DNA of 33,383 nt from Hyphomicrobiales bacterium. Its GTDB lineage: Bacteria; Pseudomonadota; Alphaproteobacteria; Rhizobiales; Beijerinckiaceae. Below, one piece after another: positions 7,908 through 16,186 of this stretch. The position numbers were made by a program, and so were the translations under genes. Under the pieces are notes generated by a model, which was not told the origin of the DNA, did not search any database, and worked only from the letters and a program-made list of their open reading frames with translations. The DNA is taken from positions 1 to 33,383 of the forward strand of contig QBLV01000030.1 of NCBI GenBank assembly GCA_003241815.1, in the 5' to 3' direction. Position 1 is the stretch's first letter. Every line of letters starts with the position of its first letter.

Positions 7908-9197
7908 ATGGCCGTGGCCTCTGAGCAGGACGTCGAGGGCAAGGAGTCGATCCGTCCCGAAGCTGGCAGGCCGGGGGGATCGATAGCGACGCTGGGCGCC
8001 ATCGTCGCCGGCGCGCTGGTTCTGCAGATCGCCGGCACGCTGATCAACACGCTTGTGCCGCTGAGCCTTGCGCTGGCGAAGCAAAGTCCGCTGCTGATCG
8101 GTGTCGTCGGTTCCGCCTATTCGGTTGGCTTTCTCTGGGGCTGCTTCAAGCTCCCGCCCCTGATCCGCCGGATCGGTCATATCCGCGCTTTCGCGGTCTT
8201 CGCGTCGCTGCAGACGATGGCGACGATCTCGATCGCTCTGCTGCCGGCGGAGACATGGGTTTTGCCAAGGTTGGTGATGGGCCTGGCCGCAGCGGGACAT
8301 GGCGTCTGCATTGAAAGCTGGATCAGCGGGCAGGCTCATCCGAGCCAGCGCGGCCGGATTTTCGGCCTTTACCAGATCCTCAACCGCGTCGCCTTGATCG
8401 CGTCGCAGCTTGCCGTCGGCTATGCCGCCGTCGCGATGGAGAGCATGCTGCTGCTGGCGGCGATGGCGTTCTCATCGGCCCTGATACCGGTTTGCCTGAC
8501 GCGAGCGCGCGGTCCGGAATCCTCCGATACGGGGACGCTCAAGCTCGGGCTGCTCTGGGCGCAGGCGCCGGCGGCGGTGATCGGCTGCCTCTATGTCGGC
8601 CTGATGAGCGGCCCCCTGGTCAACGTCGCGCCGGCCTATGGCATCCTGATCGGGCTCGATCAGAGGGCCGCGATCCTGCTGACCGCTTCCGTCCAGATCG
8701 GCGCCCTCATGCTGCAATGGCCGATCGGCCACGTGGCCGACCGCTACGACAGCCGCATCATCATGCTGGCGTCGGCTGCGACCGTCGTCGCGGCTTTGGG
8801 CGGCCTTGGCATCGGCCTCGTTGCCGGTCCCATGCCTGCACTCTGGTTGCTCGGGTTGTTCGGCATCGTCGGAGCCGGCAGCATTCCGCTCTACACCGTC
8901 GCGGTGACGCATGCCTTTGCGCGCCTCAAGGACGAACAGCCGGTGGGTCTGTCCGCCGGGCTTTTGTTTTTGTGGGGTATCGGCTCGACGATCGGCCCGC
9001 TGGCAGCGTCCGCTTCCATGCAGACGGTCGGGCCGCAGGGCCTGCCGCTCTATTTTGCAGTCCTCTCGATCGGTCTGTGCGTGTTTCTCGCCATCCGCCT
9101 CGTCCGGAAGCCGGCGCCGGGAGCTCTGGAGACCCGCCATGAGGCGACGCCGATGTCCGTGCCGGGAATGGGGTCGAGGCTGACGCCGCTCAAATGA
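7908..9197 (+). CDS. MFS transporter (YcaD-like)
   Basis: 429 aa, about 12 hydrophobic segments; VVGSAYSVGFLWGCFKLPPLIRRIGHIRAFA and RGRIFGLYQILNRVALIASQLAVGYA. Confidence 0.87.
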   Translation: MAVASEQDVEGKESIRPEAGRPGGSIATLGAIVAGALVLQIAGTLINTLVPLSLALAKQSPLLIGVVGSAYSVGFLWGCFKLPPLIRRIGHIRAFAVFASLQTMATISIALLPAETWVLPRLVMGLAAAGHGVCIESWISGQAHPSQRGRIFGLYQILNRVALIASQLAVGYAAVAMESMLLLAAMAFSSALIPVCLTRARGPESSDTGTLKLGLLWAQAPAAVIGCLYVGLMSGPLVNVAPAYGILIGLDQRAAILLTASVQIGALMLQWPIGHVADRYDSRIIMLASAATVVAALGGLGIGLVAGPMPALWLLGLFGIVGAGSIPLYTVAVTHAFARLKDEQPVGLSAGLLFLWGIGSTIGPLAASASMQTVGPQGLPLYFAVLSIGLCVFLAIRLVRKPAPGALETRHEATPMSVPGMGSRLTPLK

Positions 9198-9239
9198 GCG
9201 AGACTTGGCGTGAGCCATCGTACCCGCAGCCCAACAGTC

Positions 9240-9779
9240 TCAGTTCTGCCTGATCTTCGAGCCCTTGATCACCACGTCGGCGGACGCCTTGACGTTGATT
9301 TTGCTGCTCGCCTTCAGGCTGACGTCGCGCCCTTCGAGATCGACGGTGCCGTCCTTTTTCATCTCCAGCGACGCGCCGCCCGTCTTGATGGCAACGGCAT
9401 CGGCAGCCTCGATCGTCAACTTCTTGCCGGTCTGGATCGTCAGATCCTTCAGCGCTTTGACGGCAAATGACTGGTCGCTGTTGAGGCTCAAAGCGACTGT
9501 CGCCGAGAGGTTGCACTGGCGGCTGTCGAGCGCGATCTCTTGCCCGCCTGTCAGCCTGATCCTGGTCCCGGCGGTGACCGAGGCGATGCTCCCGGCCGTG
9601 GCGTTGAGTTGGCTGCCCGCGACCAGAGCCAGTGTCCCCCCGGCCGCGATCGTGATGCCTCCCGGTGCCATGATCGACAATGTGCCCGACGGCGTGGCGG
9701 AGATCAGCGCCGTCAGCGAGGCAAGTTGACTCTCCAGCTTGGCGATACGGCGTTCGAGCGCGTCGCTATCGGCTGCCAT
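9240..9779 (-). CDS. Stand-alone beta-solenoid protein resembling the VgrG/phage-spike C-terminal (DUF2345-like) region, with N-terminal coiled coil
   Basis: 179 aa; N-terminal heptad-like ALERRIAKLESQLASLTALIS, then alternating hydrophobic repeats ending DGTVDLEGRDVSLKASSKINVKASADVVIKGSKIRQN, resembling VgrG tails (...VTIKGSKI.LN). No VgrG N-terminal domains present. Confidence 0.7.
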   Translation of the reverse strand: MAADSDALERRIAKLESQLASLTALISATPSGTLSIMAPGGITIAAGGTLALVAGSQLNATAGSIASVTAGTRIRLTGGQEIALDSRQCNLSATVALSLNSDQSFAVKALKDLTIQTGKKLTIEAADAVAIKTGGASLEMKKDGTVDLEGRDVSLKASSKINVKASADVVIKGSKIRQN

Positions 9780-9867
9780 GATGCCACCTCCCGCCGTCCG
9801 GACAGACCGAACGCAACGTCAGGTGTAGCGGCTTTCGCTGGAAATCAGGAGTCCCCTGCAGAACAGC

Positions 9868-10593
9868 TCACTCCGGATGCCGGGCGTTCCACGTCTGCGC
9901 ATAGGTGGTGCAGAGCCGGTCGAGTTCGTCGCGGTCGGTGACGCCGGCCGGCCGGCCGCGCGAGGGCGACGCCTGCTGGAACGGGACATAGCGCTGATGG
10001 GCCAGGCGCCAGAGCCGACGCAGTTCGGCCAGCGGAGCGGCATGGTCGTCGACGCGAATGTCGAAGCTCGGCACGGGCTCCCCCGCCCAGATCCGGATCG
10101 CGGCCGATTGCCGGCCGCGCTTGTCGCCGCCCGCTTTCTCGCCGGCTTCGAGCGCGACCAGCAGCCGTTCGTCGAAATCGAGTGCCGAGCCTGCGATATA
10201 GGCCTTCAATGTCTGCTGGATCACCTCCGGACCACTGAGCATGTTGCCGGCGACTGAGACCTGCGGCCCGTCGACGGCCCCGCACCAGTCGATGCAAGAC
10301 GCCCCTGTAAAAGCGGCGATCTTGCCCTCGCGGTCGATGACATGGAGCTGGCGGTGGGCCCGGCCTTCATCGGCAGCGGTCAGCGTCGCGATGATCTCGA
10401 CGGCCGAGCGGCCCTCCTGGAGCAGGCGCATACCGTCGACGCCGTAGAGCGGATTGACGAAGGCCTGCGTCGCGATCGCGCCGATGCGGCCGCCGCCATA
10501 GGGCACCCGCGAGCCCACTGCGAAGGCGCAGGTCGAGACGGCGACGCCAAAAGCGCCGGTGGCGGCGTCGCGGGCGACGATGGACCAGGTCAT
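9868..10593 (-). CDS. DUF1028 domain protein (putative Ntn-hydrolase-like)
   Basis: MTWSIVARDAATGAFGVAVSTCAFAVGSRVPYGGGRIGAIATQAFVNPLYGVDGMRLL is a classic DUF1028 N terminus. Start set at 10593, 11 nt after the upstream GGT stop. Confidence 0.9.
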   Translation of the reverse strand: MTWSIVARDAATGAFGVAVSTCAFAVGSRVPYGGGRIGAIATQAFVNPLYGVDGMRLLQEGRSAVEIIATLTAADEGRAHRQLHVIDREGKIAAFTGASCIDWCGAVDGPQVSVAGNMLSGPEVIQQTLKAYIAGSALDFDERLLVALEAGEKAGGDKRGRQSAAIRIWAGEPVPSFDIRVDDHAAPLAELRRLWRLAHQRYVPFQQASPSRGRPAGVTDRDELDRLCTTYAQTWNARHPE

Positions 10594-10604
10594 GGGTTGT
10601 TTCC

Positions 10605-12404
10605 TCAGCGGCCGGCGGCGTAGGCCTGCATCAGACGCGGCGTCGCGGCTGCGCGCAAGAGGCCGTCCGCGCCCTTCTCGGCCGCCGTCAGCCGCCCGAT
10701 CGTCCAGGCGGGTGCGCGCTCCAGCCTGTGGCCGCGCGCAACGAGATCGGCCAGCACCCGTTCGCCGAGGCTTTCCTCGACCGCCAGATGTCCCGGATTG
10801 GCTTCTCGGGGATAGAAGGTCGACGGGAAGTGCTGGGTGTGGAACAGCGGCAGGTCGATCGCCTCCTGAAGATTGAGGCCGTGATGGACGCGGCGCAGGA
10901 ACATGCCGAGCTGCCACTGCTCCTGCTGGTCGCCGCCCGGCGTTCCGAAGACGAGGCGTGGCTCGCCGTTCTCGAAGGCGAGCGAGGGTGTCAGCGTCGT
11001 GCGCGGGCGTTTGAACGGGGCGAGCGAGGAGGGCAGCCCTTCGTCCAGGAAGAAGGCCTGGGCGCGGGCATTCAGCGGGAAGCCGAGCGACGGGATCACC
11101 GGCGAAGACTGGAACCAGCCGCCCGATGGGGTCGCGGCGATCATGTTGCCCCATTTGTCGATGACGTCGATATGCACGGTGTCGCCGCGCCGGCCGGCCG
11201 CGACCATCGAGGCAGTGGTCGGTTCGCCGACCGTCGCGTCACTTTTGCCGGATTGGCCGACATAGCGGACGCTGGCCATGGCGCGCGCGACCTGCTCCTC
11301 GAAGCCGGCGACCATGCCCGGCCGCAATTCCTGTGAGGCCGTGTCTGTGATGAGGTTGCGGCGTCCCCGCGCATAGTCCTCGGAGAGCAGCGTGGCCAGC
11401 GGCACCTTCACGAAATCCGGGTCGCCGTAATAGGCCTCGCGATCGGCGAAGGCGAGTTTCATGGCCTCCGCGACATGATGAATGAAGGCCGCGCTGTCGG
11501 GCCCCATGCCGGCGATGTCGATGCCTTCCAGGATTTTCAGTGTCTGCAGGAAGACCGGGCCCTGGCCCCAGGGGCCGATCTTGAAGACCTCCCAGCCGTG
11601 ATAGGTCACGCTGGTCGGCGTCTCATAGGTCGGCTGCCAGCGCGCCATGTCGTCGGCGGTGAGCAGGCCCTTGTGGCGGCGGCCCGAGGAATCGATCGCC
11701 TCGGTCGTGCGGCAGAAGGCGTCCATCGCCTCGGCGACGAAGCCCGTGTACCAGGCGTCGTAAGCCGCCTGGATCTGCTTTTCGCGGCTGCCGCCGGCTG
11801 CCTCCGACTCGCTGAGGATGCGCTTGTAGGTGTCGGCTGCGGCCTGGTTTCGAAACAGCGCCTTGGCTTTGGGCACCTGCCCGCCCGGCAGATAAACAGC
11901 GCCCGAGGTCGGCCATTCCTGCGTGAACAGGTCGGTCAGCCCGGCGATGGTGTCGCTGACGCGCGGCAGCATCGGATGGCCGTTCTCGAAATAACCGATG
12001 GCAGGCTCCAGCACCTCGCGTAGGGGCAGCAGGCCGTGATCCCGCAGCAGCGTCATCCAGGCGCCGAAAGCGCCTGGCACGACCGCTGCGAGCAGGCCCG
12101 AGCCGGGCACGAGATCCAGGCCCAGTGCCTTGAAGGCTTCGATGGACGCGGCTTGGGGCGCCGTGCCTTGTCCGCAGATCACCTCGACCTTCTTCGACTG
12201 CGCCGAATAGAACACGGCCGGCATCTCGCCGGCGGGTCCGACGAGATGGGGCTCGACGACCTGCAGCACGAAGGCCGCGGCCGCGCAGGCGTCGAAGGCA
12301 TTGCCGCCCTTCTCCAGCATCGCCATGCCCGTCGCTGTGGCGAGCCAATGCGTCGAGGTGCAGACACCGAAGGTGCCGAGGATTTCCGGGCGGGTGGTGA
12401 ACAT
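10605..12404 (-). CDS. Gamma-glutamyltransferase-family protein (no signal peptide apparent)
   Basis: 599 aa; ATATGMAMLEKGGNAFDACAAAAFVLQVVEPHLVGPAGE, GDTVHIDVIDKWGNMIAATPSGGWFQSSP (nucleophilic Thr context), FGTPGGDQQEQW. Confidence 0.9.
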   Translation of the reverse strand: MFTTRPEILGTFGVCTSTHWLATATGMAMLEKGGNAFDACAAAAFVLQVVEPHLVGPAGEMPAVFYSAQSKKVEVICGQGTAPQAASIEAFKALGLDLVPGSGLLAAVVPGAFGAWMTLLRDHGLLPLREVLEPAIGYFENGHPMLPRVSDTIAGLTDLFTQEWPTSGAVYLPGGQVPKAKALFRNQAAADTYKRILSESEAAGGSREKQIQAAYDAWYTGFVAEAMDAFCRTTEAIDSSGRRHKGLLTADDMARWQPTYETPTSVTYHGWEVFKIGPWGQGPVFLQTLKILEGIDIAGMGPDSAAFIHHVAEAMKLAFADREAYYGDPDFVKVPLATLLSEDYARGRRNLITDTASQELRPGMVAGFEEQVARAMASVRYVGQSGKSDATVGEPTTASMVAAGRRGDTVHIDVIDKWGNMIAATPSGGWFQSSPVIPSLGFPLNARAQAFFLDEGLPSSLAPFKRPRTTLTPSLAFENGEPRLVFGTPGGDQQEQWQLGMFLRRVHHGLNLQEAIDLPLFHTQHFPSTFYPREANPGHLAVEESLGERVLADLVARGHRLERAPAWTIGRLTAAEKGADGLLRAAATPRLMQAYAAGR

Positions 12405-12419
12405 GCGTGGTCCTTAGGC

Positions 12420-13304
12420 TCAGTTTTCTTTGGGATCGAGGACGTCGCGCAGGCCGTCACCCAGCAGGTTGAAGCCCAGAACGGCGAGGAAGATGCAGAT
12501 GCCGGGCGCCACCGACATCCAGGGCGCTTGCTCCATGAAATTCTTGGCGACGTTGAGCATCTGGCCCCAGGAGGGTGCAGGCGGCTGCTGGCCCAGCCCG
12601 AGGAAGGAGAGGGCTGCTTCAAGAATGATGGCCTGCGCCATGAACAGCGTCGACTGCACGACAATAGGCGACAGAATGTTGGGCAGGATGTGACGGACCA
12701 CGATCCGCAGATCCCGCGCGCCCACGGCCCGCGCGCCTTCGACGAAATCCTCCGCCTTGACGCTCATGACCTGAGCCCGCACCAGCCGCACGAAGATCGG
12801 CACGGCCGAAAGCCCGATCGCGATCATCGCATTGGTCAAAGACGGGCCGAGCACGGCGGCGAACGCGATCGCCAGGATGAGAAAGGGACAGGCCAGCATG
12901 GCCTCGGTGACGCGGGAAATCGCGGCGTCGACCCAGCCGCCATACCAGCCGGCAAGCAGCCCGAACGGCACGCCGATGGCGAGCGCGATCAGCACCGAGA
13001 TGATGCCCGCCAGCAGCGAGGCTTGCGCGCCGAAGAACAGCCGAGAGACCAGGTCGCGCCCGAGTTCGTCAGTCCCGAACCAATACAGCTCCGAGGGCGG
13101 CTTGCGGATGGCAAGGAAATTCGACTTCAGTGGGTCGGCGAGCGGCAACAGCGGCGCCAGGACTGCCATCAGCACGAAGGCGAGCACGACGGCCCCGCCG
13201 ATCAGCGCCGAGCGGTTGCGGAAGAGCCTGGCCAGCACGCTCGGCCGGGGACGCAAGATGGGCTCGGCCGGTCCGGTCAAGGCCACTGTTTCGGTCACCG
13301 CCAT
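12420..13304 (-). CDS. ABC transporter permease, DppC-like
   Basis: MAVTETVALTGPAEPILRPRPSVLARLFRNRSALIGGAVVLAFVLMAVLAPLLP; SELYWFGTDELGRDLVSRLFFGAQASL; DGLRDVLDPKEN C-terminus. Longer 631-aa ORF start rejected. Confidence 0.92.
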   Translation of the reverse strand: MAVTETVALTGPAEPILRPRPSVLARLFRNRSALIGGAVVLAFVLMAVLAPLLPLADPLKSNFLAIRKPPSELYWFGTDELGRDLVSRLFFGAQASLLAGIISVLIALAIGVPFGLLAGWYGGWVDAAISRVTEAMLACPFLILAIAFAAVLGPSLTNAMIAIGLSAVPIFVRLVRAQVMSVKAEDFVEGARAVGARDLRIVVRHILPNILSPIVVQSTLFMAQAIILEAALSFLGLGQQPPAPSWGQMLNVAKNFMEQAPWMSVAPGICIFLAVLGFNLLGDGLRDVLDPKEN

Positions 13305-14248
13305 CACTGTTGCCTCAGCCGAGGATTGACGAGGATATACAGCACGTCGGCCAGCAGGTTCATCACGATGAAACCGATCGCCGTACATAAGACCACGCCT
13401 TGCACCACGCCGTAGTCGCGGTTGAACACCGCATCGACGATTAGCTTGCCGAAGCCAGGAATCGTGAAAACCTGCTCGGTCAGGATGGCTCCACCCAGCA
13501 ATTCGCCGAACAGGATGGTCGTCAGCGTAATGATCGGCACCAGCGCGTTGCGCAGGGCATGTCGGTTCACCACCGCATCCTCGTCGAGCCCCTTGGCACG
13601 CGCCGTGCGGACATAGTCGGAGCGCAGCACTTCGAGCATGGCGGAGCGGGTGTGGCGCATCAGGAAGGCGGCGAGACCCGAGCCGAGCACGAAGGCCGGC
13701 ATGATCAGCCGCTCGATCGCCCCGATCGGATCGCTGAAGAACGGCTCGTAGCCCGACGCGGGGAGCCATTTCAGTTCGACCGAGACGACGAGGATCAGCA
13801 TGATCCCGAGCCAGAAATTCGGGATCGACAGACCCGAGAGGGCCAATGCGCTGGTCGAGTAATCCACGACCGTATCCTTGCGTCGGGCCGCGAGGATGCC
13901 GGCGGGAATGCCGATGCCGATGGCGACGATGATCGAGGCGATGGCGAGCTGCAGCGTCACCGGCAGCTTCTGCAGGATCAGCCCTAGCACCGGCTCGCCG
14001 GTGCGCAGCGAGCGGCCAAAATCGCCCTGCACCACCTGCCCGAGCCATGCGAAGAACTGGACGACGATGGGGTCGTCCAGGCGGTAGAGCGCGCGCAGCC
14101 GCGCGATCACCTCGGGATCGCGTTCCTCCCCTGCGATCACCAGAAACGGGTCGCCCGGCAGGGCACGCTGCAGGGCAAACACGAACAGCGACACCAGAAA
14201 CAGCGTCGGCAGCGCGATGAGAATGCGGCGGCCGATCAGGGCGAGCAT
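13304..14248 (-). CDS. ABC transporter permease, DppB-like
   Basis: 314 aa; MLALIGRRILIALPTLFLVSLFVFALQRALPGDPFLVIAGEERDPEVIARLRALYRLDDP. Overlaps the DppC-like start. Confidence 0.92.
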   Translation of the reverse strand: MLALIGRRILIALPTLFLVSLFVFALQRALPGDPFLVIAGEERDPEVIARLRALYRLDDPIVVQFFAWLGQVVQGDFGRSLRTGEPVLGLILQKLPVTLQLAIASIIVAIGIGIPAGILAARRKDTVVDYSTSALALSGLSIPNFWLGIMLILVVSVELKWLPASGYEPFFSDPIGAIERLIMPAFVLGSGLAAFLMRHTRSAMLEVLRSDYVRTARAKGLDEDAVVNRHALRNALVPIITLTTILFGELLGGAILTEQVFTIPGFGKLIVDAVFNRDYGVVQGVVLCTAIGFIVMNLLADVLYILVNPRLRQQ

Positions 14249-14266
14249 GACGCGCTCTGATCCGCC

Positions 14267-14376
14267 CCGTCATCCTGGACAAGCCGCGCAGCGGCGCAGC
14301 TCCGGGATCCATCATAGGGCATCGGTTCTGCTCGATGATGGATCCCGGGACGACCTTCGGTCGCCCAGGATGACGG
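14267..14376. repeat. REP-like compound inverted repeat between SBP and permease genes
   Basis: Perfect 12-bp termini ccgtcatcctgg ... ccaggatgacgg, and internal gggatccatcat ... atgatggatccc perfect 12-bp arms. Confidence 0.8.
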
Positions 14377-14405
14377 TGCCTTTGCCGCCATGGGGTGGCC
14401 GAGCC

Positions 14406-15911
14406 TCAAGACCGCTTCATTCCCGCCAGCCGGATCATGCCGTCGGGGCTGATCACGAAGCCGCTGATATTGGAGCGCATCGCGAAGAACACCGTCTGGT
14501 TGTAGAGGTAGACGATCGGCAGTTCGTCCTGCAGGAACTTCTGAGCGGCGTCGTAGCGCTTCTTGCGCTCGGAGACGTCATAGATCGTACGGGCTTCATC
14601 CAGCAGCTTGTCGACCTCGGCATTCGAGTAGCGCCCGTCGTTCTGGTTGCCCTTCGACGTCACGAACTGGTGGAGGTTTCCGTCCGGGTCGATGCGGCCG
14701 GACCAGCCGATGCGGCTCATCTGGAACTTGCCCTGCTGCTGGTCCCGCAGCTGGCTGGCGAATTCCGTCGAGCGGATCTGGATGTCGATACCCGCTTCCG
14801 CCGCCATCGCCTGGATGACCTGGCCGAGCTGAGCGTCAACGGGGTTGTTCGTGACGAACAGCTCGACCGAGACCTTGGTCAGGCCGGCCTCCTTCAGCAG
14901 CGCCTTGGCCTTCGCAACGTCGCGCGCCGGCACCGGGAAATCGGCGTTGACATAGGGGTTGCCGGGATTGAAGGGCTGAATAATCGGTGCATAGAGCCCT
15001 TCGAACACGACCTGGCTCAGAACCTTGCGGTCGATCGAGAGCGACAGCGCCTGACGCACGCGCTTGTCCTGGCCCATCGGCTGCTTGGCGGCTTCACCAT
15101 GGGCGGTGTTGATGGTGATGCCCTGATAGCCGAGATTGGCGACGCTCGCGACCTGGAGCGCCTTGTCGCCCTGTGCCGACTTCACGTCGGTCGGAGCGAG
15201 CCGCTCCAGCATGTCGAGCTCGCCGGCGCGCAGATTGGCGAGGCGCACCGTGGTGTCGGGGATCGCACGGTAGAGCACGCGGTCGAAATGGTAATTCTGC
15301 GCCTCCCAATGCTCCTTGAAGCGCTCCAGCACGATGCGGTCGTTCTGCACGCGTTCGACGAATTTGTAAGGGCCCGAGCAGACCGGTTTGGCGCCGACAT
15401 CACCCGACAGGCTCTTGGGCGCCAGCATCATGCCGGCGCGATCGGTGAGCTGCGCCAGCAGCGTCGCATCGGGGCGCTTGAGCTTGAGCGCGATCGTGGT
15501 CGGGTCGACGACCGTGATGCTGTCCACGGAAGCAAGCTCGGATTTGCGCAGCGAGTCGGGCAGGGTCCGGGCGCGCTCGAGATTGGCCTTGGCGGCCTCG
15601 GCGTTGAAAGCCTCGCCGTCATGGAACCTGGCATCGCTGCGAAGTTTCATCGTCAGCGTCAGGCCGTCGGGCGAGAACGACCATTCGGTCGCCAGGCGCG
15701 GGATGATCTTGAGGTCCGGCGTGATGTCGAGCAGCTTGTCGCAGAGCCCCTTGAAGACGATACGGCCAACGAAGGTGCGGGCCTTGTGCGGGTCGAGGAC
15801 GTCGGGGTCTTCCTGCAGCCCGATGCGCAGGGTCGATGGCGCCTGCGCGAGTGCAGGCAAGGCCGAGAACGTCAGCACCGTGGCGGACGCAAGGGCGGCA
15901 AGCAGCTTCAT
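14406..15911 (-). CDS. ABC transporter substrate-binding protein, SBP family 5 (peptide type)
   Basis: MKLLAALASATVLTFSALPALAQAPSTLRIGLQEDPDVLDPHKARTFVGRIVFKGLCDKLLDITPDLKIIPRLATEWSFSPDGLTLTMKL; signal peptide; internal start 15911 preferred to 16028. Confidence 0.92.
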   Translation of the reverse strand: MKLLAALASATVLTFSALPALAQAPSTLRIGLQEDPDVLDPHKARTFVGRIVFKGLCDKLLDITPDLKIIPRLATEWSFSPDGLTLTMKLRSDARFHDGEAFNAEAAKANLERARTLPDSLRKSELASVDSITVVDPTTIALKLKRPDATLLAQLTDRAGMMLAPKSLSGDVGAKPVCSGPYKFVERVQNDRIVLERFKEHWEAQNYHFDRVLYRAIPDTTVRLANLRAGELDMLERLAPTDVKSAQGDKALQVASVANLGYQGITINTAHGEAAKQPMGQDKRVRQALSLSIDRKVLSQVVFEGLYAPIIQPFNPGNPYVNADFPVPARDVAKAKALLKEAGLTKVSVELFVTNNPVDAQLGQVIQAMAAEAGIDIQIRSTEFASQLRDQQQGKFQMSRIGWSGRIDPDGNLHQFVTSKGNQNDGRYSNAEVDKLLDEARTIYDVSERKKRYDAAQKFLQDELPIVYLYNQTVFFAMRSNISGFVISPDGMIRLAGMKRS

Positions 15912-16186
15912 CGGATATCCCCTCTTGTTTGATCTGTGGTCTTCGCCACCGAATGTCGTCCCAGTCGGTACCAACCTGATGCAAAATCGCGCTGGCGTCG
16001 ATGCGTCATCCGCGGATGGATTCTGCATGCTTTTTCATTGCCGGGCTGCATGCAATTTGACTGCCAGCCACATGGCTCGCAACGAGAACTCCTATGCAAC
16101 GGCCACTGTCGCCTTCGCCGTGATCGCTGGCTACAAGACATCGATGACAAGCGCTTGCGCAAGGCGCGGTTTCTGGAGGGAAGACC

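Noticed and set aside
9868-11154. 428-aa version of the DUF1028 ORF
   Set aside because: The N-terminal ~187 aa are out-of-frame GGT sequence; MTWSIVARD at 10593 is the canonical DUF1028 start.
12036-13415. 459-aa plus-strand ORF
   Set aside because: Antisense to GGT and DppC-like genes; His/Arg/Gln/Asp-rich shadow translation.
12420-14315. 631-aa version of the DppC-like ORF suggesting a permease fusion
   Set aside because: The upstream part is the DppB-like gene read in the wrong frame; real start is 13304.
14217-15932. 571-aa plus-strand ORF
   Set aside because: Antisense shadow of the SBP gene; no domain motifs.
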